This document shows positions 10,268 through 21,166 of a stretch of DNA of 64,000 nt, piece after piece (position 1 is the first letter of the stretch; every line of letters begins with the position of its first letter). Origin of the DNA: Jackrogersella multiformis (lineage: Eukaryota; Ascomycota; Sordariomycetes; Xylariales; Hypoxylaceae); the NCBI GenBank assembly GCA_902806575.1, contig CADCXD010000001.1, forward strand, positions 2,356,001-2,420,000. The letters are read 5' to 3'. Position numbers and translations under genes: made by a program. The notes beneath the pieces were generated by a model, which saw only the letters and a list, made by a program, of their open reading frames with translations, made no database searches and was not told where the DNA came from.

Positions 10268-13200
10268 CACAGCTGCTTGGTAGTCTTCAACGATCTGGTC
10301 CGGTCTCTTTTAAGTGTCAGACGCACACCTTCACGATACGTTTCGTTTGAAAATTCTCACGAGCATCACCTATGCGGCTCCACTGGGGCTCAACAACATC
10401 CTAAAGGGACCATAAGGGGCCATGAAGAATCGGCCAAATATCGGCACTTATGCCTCTAGCCTTAAGATGTCGGCCACCGCCACTCCACACCTCGGTCTTT
10501 CACGGCGCAATTCTATTTCATAGGTCAGTCAGGGCTATCGATTTCGGCCCAGCCGGGCTACTATAATCGGTCAAAAGGTGAAAACGATGCAAACCACTGC
10601 AGTGCTAAAAATTTTCACATGCGAACATCCATTTCTACAGTGGGACGTAGGACTGACAAGATCGTACAGACTTACATAAATGATATCTAACATCAATGCA
10701 GAACATTTTCATGATAGAGACACACCTGTCGGTGTCAGCATTCAACTACTTCAATATTGTATATGATCTCTTACTAACTTGATGAATTATCTGTATTCGA
10801 CCTATATCCCCACCAATGATACCCTCCAGTATGAAATAGCTACGGACTGATATCTAGTACGCAAAGGCGACGACAGAAATCCAAATTCATCAGGGTCTTC
10901 CTAGAACGGGTTTTAGCCGGTTGCGGTATCTGGCTGCAGTACTGCGACCAGGAACCGTTGCATTGCAGCCAATATAATCATACTCCCAAGGATCCTGTAA
11001 AATAACACTGGAGAGCTCCATTATACTGCTTGAGAAGAAAGCTTCGCGGACCTGGACTGTTCGCCTACTTCCAACCCTCTCCCTTATCTTCCTAATCGTT
11101 CCATCATCACCTATAATGGTTGCTATTAAGTCCACTCCCAGATTCCTGGCTTTACGACCGTACGATGATGGTGGACTTGCAATTGTAACCCACCCGATCG
11201 ATGGTATCATTGACCTAGCGAGTAGCAGTGCGATCGGGGTTCAGCCGCAGGGGTGGGTATCACTACAAAGGTAGCTGGCGGAGACGATGAACCCGCGTGT
11301 CGATACATGCGTACTGCGATTCTCGAGCTGCTTGGACCACCCCACGTCACGCTAACGAATTCTCAAATACGTTTCCTAAATGACAATATAGGCCTGATAA
11401 CACAAAATGGCACTCTGTGCCGCACAGATCGACTCTGCACCACATTTACAAACATATATTCCCACTTTCGGCAAGGCTTATAGATTATTCGAGAGCCTTG
11501 GCTCGATTCCTAGATTTTAGATATTGGGGTTAAATGCGGAGAAAGGGGCCGCTGGCTGTGCAAACTGTTGTCTGCTTCATGATTTGGACCTGGTTTTATG
11601 ATAATATCTTGCAGCGGCAACGCAACCGGATATGCATCACCTGCAGGCCGGCCTACCCCCACACTCACCGGTGAGCGGACTCGGGAGGGTTTTCCACAAC
11701 CCCTCGGAAGACTGTGCCGTTATTCCTGGGGAATTCTCGACCACAGAGCGAAATAGATTTATCATCTTGCAGTTCAGAATTTGGCATCGTTAACAAGACT
11801 TGTACGAGGCTAATCCAACACGCCTACCTGTTTAGATATATCGCTGTCCTCCCGTATTACGCCCGTCTGTGAACTATACGCGCAAGACCTATGTCTGGAA
11901 GGTTGGTACCTAGGATGAGGAATATATGATGCTAAATGCAGGGTGTATTTCTTGTGCTAGGAATAGTCATTAGGTGGATTCGAGTTACGGTTGGGCATGA
12001 ACCAACACATCGCGACCGCATTAAGGCGGATCTTCCAGGCAAGATATGGGCGAAACGCCTCTGGATCTACCCGTCTTCGTGGGCCGATCTGGTCGTGTCA
12101 TGACTCGAGGCGTTATTATTCTCTTAGCTTTATTTATGTTGTATAGTAAGCTTTCACCCGGAGCAGGATTTCCCCTCAAAGCTTGTCTTAAGTACATATA
12201 GTGCGGTAGATGTGCAACCTGCAAGTGCTTGGATAAGAAGCGAATCGGTGTGACTCTTGGTACGGCCGTTACATTTCCTCAAACAACCGGGATGCGCCGT
12301 CGATATTCGGTCTCCCTATTCATTCCCCTCGTGGTGGGTTCGCGAGTACCTAGGAAACGAAGTGATAGCTCGCTCATATAACATATGATTCCCTTTTCGG
12401 CAGTGTTCGTTCCACAACAATTCGGACCTGCCATCTTATGATCTGAATCGCCCATGGGCCCGGGGAAATGGGGAATATACCGGTTTTTGTTCTGTTGCGT
12501 TTTGGGGGGCTACCCGTGACTGATTGGTGTTACGGCTATAGGCTGGACAGACAAGCCGTGATAGGGAGATGAGAAGCGGGCGGACGTATGGATCTGATAC
12601 CACTGCTGAAATGCTCGGCGGTCATTGGTTGATATATGAGCATGGCTAGGTATGTGGTTGTTTGTGGGGAATGAGTATATGTTTGAAGTGTGTTTTTTTT
12701 TGGCCGGGGGAGGGGGAGGCAGCAAGGTAGGTACACACGACTCGACTCTATACTGCCTCGGTATAGCTTTCACTCGGGAGCTTCAAGGCAAGTTTTAAAA
12801 TGACAAACATCGCGTGGGTGACATACAGTTTTAGAAGAGAATTTGACGCCATATATTATTAACCATGACAGCTTGAATACCTTGATCCTCTTTCAAACAA
12901 ATTTGCTATTGAATGTCGTATATGTACCTAGGTATCTACTTGTAATAGAAAGTTCTTACAAATATTGGGTCAATGATACTTCTATGATCAGTCTCCTTTA
13001 TATAATATAAGTTCCAGACATATTTTATATCTGGTAATCATAGATATTAAGCCTACCTAGGTACCTTAGGGGTAGGTATTATAACTAGGTAGTTATACTA
13101 AAAGACCCTCGGGGATCTCGTAGACATAAAATTAGCTATCCTAAGTATCGAAGCCTTAACAGAGTTTTTAGTATATATAAGAATATGATGATTAAAACTC

Positions 13201-14726
13201 TTTAAACATCATTTCGACCTGCAATACGAGACTATGTCTTTATGCTTTATAATCGAGGCTGCACTTAGTATATCTAGGTATCTCTAACATAAATTAATGA
13301 AGTATAATGTCCTTAAGTCGGATTTAATAGGTATTCTTAAAATTATTTGCTGCATTTAACATATGATTACATAGGTACGAAGTAGAGATTATTTGCTTGA
13401 GGCGAGAAATGCCAGTTCAAGGAATGGCGCAGCTTGGATTGATCCTTTAGTTTAGAGTAGATACCTGATGTTCATTCACTATAGTTCCTTGAGATACTAG
13501 TGAAGAAATTCTGAGATGATGAGATAAAGTATACTCGGCTTTGAGAATATTAACATGCATGTTCGTGAATGTGTTTGTTAATACCAGGTAATAGGTTTGT
13601 TTTCTCTTTTACGGATTTCTCTATCCTTACTGTCTTGATCGTTATATATTTCTATAGCACGTATTTGCCGTTCTCACGTTCCATACTTGAAAATGTTCCG
13701 CTTGCTAAGATTATGAATGATTGTAGAGTAAAATGAGCTGATCTATAATATAGGTGAGTTGATGAGTAAGAAGTAAGAGGATGAGAAGTTCAAATAATTC
13801 TTAAAGATCGCCTCGGCAATCCGGGGAATGCATAAGTCAATGCTTTACACTATTCGGTGCATACACACAGACCTCATTAATGACCGTGCACGATATATTG
13901 GTATTAATGTACTGTGGAGATTGGATATGTACCTATCCATGGATCCCTGTCACCCCTGACTGGAGCTTTCCACCTGCTCCAGGGTTATTTTTTTTAGTGG
14001 TAGCTATGAAACCTCACACCATAACTCATTCATCAACAAGCCTTCATCAAATTTGTTTTCATCGACGACGACTCCAACAATGATACCGAGGACTGGTCAA
14101 TTATATCCACTAAGCTCATCTAAATGAATTATCGAAACTACTCATAATTTAAGTGTACGATAAAATCACTAGACTCGGCGTGGAAGGATTCAGCCAACGC
14201 AATAGCTGTGGCAGACAGATTATTTGCGCCGCTATGAAATCGTGGCTTGGCATCTCTTCATTTCGATGAGCCAGGTATCTGATGAGGCGAACAATACCTA
14301 CCTGTACCTAGAATGTAATAAGAGTCAAGGTGAATACGCAAGTCATCGGTTACACACACGCATTTGCACTCAACCTCATTCAGATCGAGTCAAGACTACA
14401 CGTCGCTATCCGGTACGAAGTTTCTATTGAAAACCCGACTTTGTTCGTTATCTTATTTTCTTCTCTATTCCTCCCTTGTTTTATATCTTCCGTTATCCAT
14501 CATCCTTAACTCAACACTGCCGAGTCTTAAACAACTGACACTACTCAATTCAATAAGAATTACTTCTTCCCTACACCAACCCCGTATCTCTTTTTATTCC
14601 TTCACCTAACTAAACATACACCTTACTTAGATAGGTATACATCACTACCAACTCACCACCTGTCCGATTATCCCCTTGTCTCTCGTCTAACATACTCTAG
14701 TCATCTAGTTCTACAGGCCCAGAATA
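10268..14726. other. 4.5-kb intergenic region
   Basis: I see no supportable gene. A 106-codon ATG frame at 10890-11210 (-) has no recognisable motif and was rejected. The interval 12.8-13.8 kb is A+T-richer with scattered TACCTAGGTA words (near 12.93 and 13.06 kb). The last 280 bases (14440-14720) are pyrimidine-rich, as is common just upstream of fungal start codons, and probably hold the promoter and leader of the BTB-bromodomain gene. Confidence 0.55.
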
Positions 14727-16114
14727 ATGGCGACGGAAACTGAAGCGACGGTAGAGGTAGTAAGCGGAGGGACAGATGGTGAAGCTCCTGCTAGCTTCTC
14801 GTGGCTGTAAGTCAATGACCTCAAACCATATTATCTATCATCTTTATTAACCTCTTCCTGAAGAAATCCTCATGTCATCTTCGTAGTCATTCTGGTCGGC
14901 GAAGAGGAAATTCCATTTGGCATCCAGAAGGATTTCCTCTGTGCCAAGTCATCGTTATATCGCACCCTTTTCGCTGATAAACAGTGTGAGGAGATTGAGC
15001 ACGACAAGCTCGAACACATCGTCAAACTTCCCCAGGCGACCCCTGAAGTCTTCGGGCTCGTCCAGAACTTCTTATACACCGGCAGACTCTTCACCGATGC
15101 AGAGTCGCTCCCTGGTTATGAGGTCTTAATATCTACTTGGAAGCTCGGAAACGAGCTAGGTATCGATGGTCTCTGCGATGAGGCTCTTGAAGCTATGACC
15201 GAGTGTAGACGGGCCACTCAGCATATCCCGGCTACACCCCTCCTTGTCCAAGCATGGAAAGATGCCCCAGAGGGCTCCTCTATTCGTAAGCTGCTCCTGA
15301 ACTGGGCCGCGGAATACATCAGATCATCCGAATCCCGTCAGGAGTTCACCAAATCACTCCCACAAGAAGTGCTGAGTGAGCTAGTAATCGCCATGAGTCA
15401 CCTTAACTCTTCTCCTATCATACAAGTTAATCTTCCATCTCCCACCGGCCAATCCCAACGTAAGAACGTACACTATCTTGAAGCTGAGGACAGCGACGGC
15501 GAATCTCACCACAAGGTGCAAAAACATCGACATTCGGATGTCATAGCGATCCGACCAAACCAGAACGAACGCAAGGTTGGGCCGAAGAAGCCTGCTTCGA
15601 GAGCGTCACTCCCTACGCCGAAGCCGATAAAGAGTAAACGATCCAGCCTTGGCCATGCGGACGACCAGCAATACTCATCCGACCAGAAGCTGAACTTTTG
15701 TGCTGACCTACTTAGTAGGATGCTGTCAGGACCTGGTAAGTTCCTTGACTAAATTAATTACATTATTGCCTGTCTCTTTATAATGCTGACACAATGATAG
15801 GCTTCTGGACGCGCCTGGTCGGCCCCTTCCGTGAACCAGTCCGACCGGCTGAAGATGGGGTGCCAGATTACTTGGAGAAGATTAAGAGGCCCATGGATCT
15901 GAGTACGATCAAAGCTAAGATGGACCACCGGGAATACCACGATGAGCAGGAATTCTTGACCGACGTCCGTCAGATCTTCTCCAACTGCTATACCTACCAT
16001 AAGCAGGGCTCAGCGATGTGGACCAACTGTGAGAAGTTTCAGAAGACCTTTGAGGAGAAATACGGAACAATGCCTAAATGGATTGCGAAAATGGAGGGCG
16101 ATGAGGCTGCCTAG
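14727..16114 (+). CDS. BTB/POZ domain + bromodomain protein
   Basis: Three exons, 14727-14806, 14864-15735 and 15801-16114, encode 421 residues. An N-terminal BTB/POZ fold (about residues 29-130: GEEEIPFGIQKDFLCAKS, then NFLYTGRLF) should mediate dimerisation or partner binding. A basic, Ser-rich linker (about 215-305) follows, then a C-terminal bromodomain (about 318-415) with PDYLEKIKRPMDLSTIKAKM and the helix B/C segment FSNCYTYHKQ. In ordinary bromodomains the residue after YxY is the acetyl-lysine-binding Asn; here it is His (about residue 384). The exon-2 acceptor was set at 14863 because only it keeps phase and an open BTB start (WLNPHVIFVVILVGEE). A chromatin-associated adaptor is the likely role, by inference. 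It could bind acetyl-lysine weakly or read another ligand. Confidence 0.85.
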
Positions 16115-17090
16115 TGTTTTCACCATTCTGCCTCGAGGGAGTAGGATCCCGCTTTGTGGTAACTCGACACATCCACACTCATCATATTATTCGAGCCGAC
16201 TTGAGTTTTTTAAATGGTTCCCCAAGACGGCCTGTACTTGTATAAGGGGATTTGGCACACACTCGTGCAACCAGGCGTAAATAGGACGACGCCCTTGGTG
16301 GTTAGTGGTGTTGATTGTCGTCACTGCCTATATTAGAGACAGAAGGTTTCGGCAGATTCTTCGTGCTGGAAATACCTAGGTAATCTTTTGCAATGAATCC
16401 GAGGTTTCCAAGCCACAGGGCCGTGGGTTGTGTACGTCACGTTAATAGTCGAGTTGGGTTGTACTAATTAATGGCTGTGCTCCGAGTTCAGTGCTCATGA
16501 GTTCTAGTATTATCGGAACCTGACTTGGGCTGTTGCTATTGAGACGGGAGTCATTTTATTTACCTATCTAACCTAAGTAATCAACATATAAGATCTAATT
16601 TTTCTTTATCCAGATTCGAGTCGAGAGTATTGGATCTCAAGTGCTGTGTTGTCGTATTATGCTGGTATACGAGTCGGTTGCTTGAGTTGATGGTGTGCGG
16701 CTTAGGACCCTCATCGCTACTCTCCGAACTGAAATTCAGAGTTCTTTTAATGGCCAAGCTGAAAGAACTTTACGAAATGGAGCCTTTGTGTTGAGGAACT
16801 AGTCACTACGGCATGGGATTATCACGAGATCATGATCATTGCCAATGAAAAAGTCCGCACCAGGTTTTGCTATGTGGTTCAACAACGTGACTCATTATAT
16901 TCAGGTAACCTAGAGCTGTCTTGACAAAGCTCAATCATAGTCTGTGATGTCAAGGTAGTTGGTAGTTACGTAGCCCAGCAAATAAGCACAAATTCGCAGA
17001 CCCGAGATAAAAAAACGCCGCCAACCATCATCTCATCTGCTCGTCGTGGATCGGATCGTCTGCCGTAATCGTCGTAGCCCATCGCCGCCT
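16115..17090. other. Convergent spacer between the BTB-bromodomain gene and mcm3
   Basis: The two flanking genes point towards each other, so this holds both 3' untranslated regions. No open frame with support is present. Confidence 0.6.
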
Positions 17091-19918
17091 CTAGATCTTG
17101 TAAACTAAGTTACCATCCGTGTACCTGCGTTTTCGCGTTAGCGTTGGAACTCCCTTACTCCCTTACTTCTTTCTATTCTCCAAATTGATTCCGGGGTTGT
17201 AGGAGAGTCACTTACATGATCTGGTTCGCGTCGTCCATCTTCTTAAGCGCCTTAACTGCCTCCTCTCTCGAGAACGCTTCTCCTCGTCCTTCTATGCGCC
17301 GGTTAACGGCGTCGATGACCTCGTTGACATTCGCCGAGTCGTCGTCGAATAGGTCCGTATTCAGGAGCTGGCCCAGCGCCGTCCGGAACACGGAGAGCCT
17401 CTCGGGGGTGATCGGCGTGTCGATGTTGAGGTCGGCCGCGCCGGAGGCTAGGTCTGCGTCTTCTTGCGTCTCCTCTTGCGTCTCGAGCTGCGAGGCAGGC
17501 ACCGAGGAGGCGAAGGAGAGCTGGGACGTAGCGGGTGCGTTCGACGAGGATGCGGCTCCGCTTCGGCTCGGGCGCTGGGGTGTGGCGTTGTAAATATCGT
17601 CATCGTCATTGTTTCCTGGCTGGGGAGAACTTGGCGCGTTGCGGCCGTTTGTGCGGCGGCTGCCGTTGGTCGATGGTTGGGCGCGAGCAGTGGTTCGAGT
17701 TGACGGAGCGGTCCTACCGCGAGCCGCCGATCCTCTGAATGTGCTGTCGCCACGGTCTTCGTTATCATCATCGCTACCCTCATCCGACGAATCTGACTCG
17801 GGTCGTTGGGTTCGTCTCCGCTTTCGCTTCGACTCGTCCTCGACAACCTCCTTGAACAAGGCAAAACGAAGGATGGCCTCGGCTGCCAGCGCATCCCGTT
17901 CATCTACCCGGTTCGAGAGCCGGGATTTGGCGTGTGCGGTTGCTAGACGGATAAGCGTCTCCAAGGTACGGACTGTCAAAGGAGACGTCCTCCTTTGGTT
18001 ACCCTCCATCTCATCATTGCGCAAGCCGACGTAAATTTCCGCGATACGCTCCGAAGCGTCCTGGGTTAGCACCGGCTTGACTCTTGTCTTTGCGTACTGG
18101 ATGTATTTCTTCATGAATGGGATACTTAGAACTTCCTTGCGCTTGTTGGCCCCACGACCAGAAGTCAGAGTAACACCCGCATGTAGCATGGCATCGTATT
18201 TTTCGTACACCTCAGTAGTCCGCTGAGTAGCGTCCTGGCTTTGCAACGCAACACTAAGAGACTGTTGGGCGTTCTCGCGAACCGGAGCACCCTCGTCAGT
18301 GCCAGGTTGCCGGTAACGATGCATGCGAAGGACATGCTCGGAAACTTGTCGATCTCGGGTGTCTTCAATATCGTCTGTGACGACGAATAGGAGATCGAAA
18401 CGCGACAGGAGAGAATCCGGGAGGGCGATGTTCTTGTGAGGATCCTTGTGCGTGTCATATTGGCCGAAGATAGGATTGGCAGCCGCAATGACACTGCAGC
18501 GAGCGTTAAGTGATGTATGAATGCCTGCCTTGGCGATGGTGACGGTTTGCTGCTCCATAACTTCATGGATAGCAACTCGGTCGATATCTGACATCTTATC
18601 AAACTCATCAATGCAGACAACTCCTCTGTCTGCCATAACCATAGCACCTGCTTCTAGTCTTCTCTCGCCAGTCTCCTTGTCCGTTGTGACAGCGGCTGTC
18701 AGACCGACGCCCGAAGAGCCACGACCGGTGGTAGCGATAGCTAATGGTGCAGTATTAAGCACGAAACGTAGGAGCTGTGATTTAGCTGTGGATGGGTCAC
18801 CGACCATGAGAATATTGATATCTCCTCTTAGATGTGTCCCGTTCTCTAGATTCTTCTCCATGCCGCCCAGCAGCATGAGCAGGATGGCCTTCTTGATATA
18901 GTCATGGCCGAATATACTAGGAGCTAATGATTGCGACAGAAGCTCGAACAGGTTCTTTTTCTTGGCTACTTTGTTGATATTGCGAATATCGGTATCTGTA
19001 ATGGTAGCGGTTGCAACACCTCCGCTCGCCTTGGATGAGAGTAGGACAACATTGTTCGCCAGAAGTATCGTCTTAAAGAGCGCGCTATTATGATTTGTAT
19101 TTCGGTTTCCGAGTGTTCGAAAGATGCCGACAAGTTGAACTCTGTCACCGGGTTTAACTTTGTCGACCAAGTCGTCATCCAGAATGACATCCACGCCACG
19201 GGGGAGTTGACCGGCAGGTGCCCTCTCGGGCATTTCTTGTATCGAGATGGTTTGGTGATCTCTATACGTGCAGAAGCCGTACTCTGTGAGAAGAGGGTTG
19301 CCTTCCTCGTCTTCTTGAGGATAGACACTTGACGTGGCTACACCATTAGTCATGGTCTGGTCTCGATATTCGCGGAAGTGGAAAATATTCTTCTTCTCGT
19401 TGTAATGCACGCTCTTGACGACCTTTGGTCTGATTAGCGAACATCTAGTGACGATACCTTCGATCGACACCATATGATTTAGGTGATTCGACGACAACGT
19501 CCTCGGATTGCAAGCGTTGAGGCCGAAACTGCCAGCCCAAGCACAGTAGTATAAGACATCCTGGTCGGTCTGTTCCGGTCGTGCTTGCGGAATAGTCTTT
19601 ACGATCTCCTTGAGCGCATGGTTGAATGCTAGAGTATAATCGAATGGGTCGAATAGTAGACCATCCGCGAGCTCCGTGTTGTGGTCGCGAACGTGGTCTA
19701 TGTTGACTACTAAGCGTTTTTGATTCTTCTGAATCATTAGGATGATATCGGATCGGTAGCTCCTCGCACGTGGATCATCTATTCACGAACAGATTCGTTA
19801 GTATTATTTATGGTACCATCATTTAGGTACTCGTGGTGAACTCACGAGGGTCGAGGAACTCTTCGGCCAAGCGAATGCGCTCCTTGGCCGCCTCATCCCG
19901 AAGCATGAAACTGTCCAT
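17091..19918 (-). CDS. mcm3: DNA replication licensing factor MCM3
   Basis: Subunit of the MCM2-7 replicative helicase in the nucleus. Three exons read leftwards: 19918-19846, 19778-17216 and 17124-17091, giving 889 residues. Walker A is GDPSTAKS (about residues 351-358), Walker B is VVCIDEFDKM (about 411-420) and the arginine finger is SRFD (about 483-486); all are intact. A long acidic/Ser linker (from about residue 670) precedes a C-terminal winged-helix-like segment. The first exon supplies MDSFMLRDEAAKERIRLAEE and joins in phase to HDPRARSYRSDII. The big exon seems to stop at ...DDANQIM-TAA, but that TAA lies inside a GTAAGT donor. Splicing to 17124 (GCTAAC branch site, CAG acceptor) gives the family-like ending MYTDGNLVYKI. 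ACGCGT-type sites upstream fit S-phase control. Confidence 0.95.
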
Positions 19919-20069
19919 GATGCTTCGAATTATTTTCCTTTTCTTTTTCGGTTTCCTTAATTGACTCTATTCTATTAAGTTATCAGTTACTAAGGGTTGT
20001 CAGGTAATTTAATCCACATATGATCCTCGTGGGATATGTATTAAGACAAGGTGGGGAGGTTTTTGAAGA

Positions 20070-20103
20070 TAGGTAGATAGGTAGATACCTAGGTAGGTAT
20101 CTA
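20070..20103. repeat. TACCTAGGTA tract in the mcm3 promoter
   Basis: AGGTAGAT repeats lead into ATACCTAGGTAGGTAT, a near-palindrome centred on CCTAGG. It belongs to the dispersed class. Confidence 0.8.
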
Positions 20104-20146
20104 AGTTTAGGAAAGGAGGTGGAGGGGAATCAAGAATCCATGGATG

Positions 20147-20180
20147 TCGCGTCTCTGACCGCGTTTTTCGCGTGACGCGT
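20147..20180 (-). promoter_or_regulatory. Cluster of MCB-like (ACGCG) elements upstream of mcm3
   Basis: Read on the mcm3 strand, 35 bases contain ACGCGT (20180-20175), CACGCGAAAA, ACGCGG and ACGCGA, about 230-260 bases before the start codon. ACGCGT is the MluI cell-cycle box bound by MBF/DSC1-type factors at G1/S genes, and MCM genes are classical targets in yeasts. The match is seen directly; the regulation is inferred. Confidence 0.65.
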
Positions 20181-20256
20181 TTTAAGTGGTTGCAGATACC
20201 CACATTGATTAAGTCTTAATATGGCAAGTCACTTCGACCGATTATCTCCGCTGTTC

Positions 20257-20290
20257 CTACCTACCTAGTGTAGGTATCTACCTAGGTAGC
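20257..20290. repeat. TACCTAGGTA tract
   Basis: Two inverted CCTACC/GGTAGG segments around TAGTGTA and CCTAGG can pair with each other. It belongs to the dispersed class. Confidence 0.8.
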
Positions 20291-20550
20291 ATGGTACACA
20301 GCCAGATTAAGTTTATTACAGGTACCTAGGTAAGTACACGAATACCTTGCTAGGTATTCCTAATTCTCATTGTTTTATATCATCCATATCATGGGTTCTA
20401 AACTGTAAGAAATATTAGGTGGATTATGTGTATAGCCAGGTAGGCTAAATATGAGCTTTTGTTAATGAAGTTATCATAGAAGACAATTCACTGGTAGAAA
20501 GTGTCAGGTTTGAAGTTGTCACTTTTAGATGAATTGATACCTACATATAA

Positions 20551-20575
20551 GTACCTACCTAGGTAGGTAAGTACC
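20551..20575. repeat. TACCTAGGTA tract
   Basis: A near-perfect inverted repeat of GTACCTACCT with AGGTAGGTAAGTAC, in the mcm3-exo70 spacer. Confidence 0.85.
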
Positions 20576-20860
20576 AGGTGGGCATTGACTTCCATAATCG
20601 ATCTATTGTTCCTGCATTTCGGTCAGGAAAGTAGCTGCCTTTTAGAATGAATGATTGGTGTGACAGACTAACCGGTGAAGCGTTATCAGTATTAGGTGCC
20701 CGTGAAGGTAGGCGCGTACTTACCAGTAACCTAGTGGCCTAAGCGCAGCGGAGTTAGCCGGGTTTGAAGCTTAAACCGCCCCCCAAATTCACCTGGGGCA
20801 GCTACGAAAAGCCTAGGGGCCAGTATTCTATCTGTAACGCATACCTAACGACCCAATGAC

Positions 20861-20895
20861 CATCATCCATCATCCACCATCCGTCATCCGTCATC
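20861..20895. repeat. Five 7-bp units upstream of exo70
   Basis: CATCATC, CATCATC, CACCATC, CGTCATC and CGTCATC follow head to tail. Units differ only by transitions. The array lies about 270-305 bases upstream of the exo70 start codon. Confidence 0.8.
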
Positions 20896-21023
20896 CTGAC
20901 GGAGAGTCGACCATCTCTCTCCTAATCCCCGAGGTCCTGCGGCGACGGATTTAGATACCTACCGCAAACCTAAACTCAACATCAATATTCGGGTACAATT
21001 TCAACACCATCATCGTCGATTGC

Positions 21024-21079
21024 CAATTATCAATTATCAATTGTCAACTGTCGATTGTCGATTGTCGATCGTCGATCAT
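21024..21079. repeat. Eight 7-bp units upstream of exo70
   Basis: Eight contiguous heptamers drift stepwise: CAATTAT, CAATTAT, CAATTGT, CAACTGT, CGATTGT, CGATTGT, CGATCGT, CGATCAT. Every difference between neighbours is a transition. The array ends about 90 bases before the exo70 start codon, so it lies in the promoter or leader. Confidence 0.85.
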
Positions 21080-21166
21080 CGGGGTTTATTGGCCCCCCAT
21101 TACCACTTGAGCTTCCTGTTACCTCTGGCATCAGGTAGTAGGAAGCTGGTCCTAATAGTCTAGATC

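Larger units (their letters stand above)
19919..21166. other. Divergent promoter region between mcm3 and exo70
   Basis: The two genes are transcribed away from each other. The region contains ACGCG elements near mcm3, three TACCTAGGTA-type tracts, and two arrays of 7-bp period near exo70. No coding sequence is supported. Confidence 0.65.

Noticed and set aside
10890..11210. 106-codon ATG frame on the minus strand in the 10.3-14.7 kb spacer
   Set aside because: No recognisable motif, ordinary length for a chance frame in 64 kb, and no supporting splice or codon signal. A tblastn hit in a related genome would reopen it.
11490..11515. B-box-like GGCTCGATTCC, possible tRNA
   Set aside because: No matching A box, acceptor stem or anticodon arm upstream. 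I found no convincing tRNA or rRNA gene anywhere in the window.
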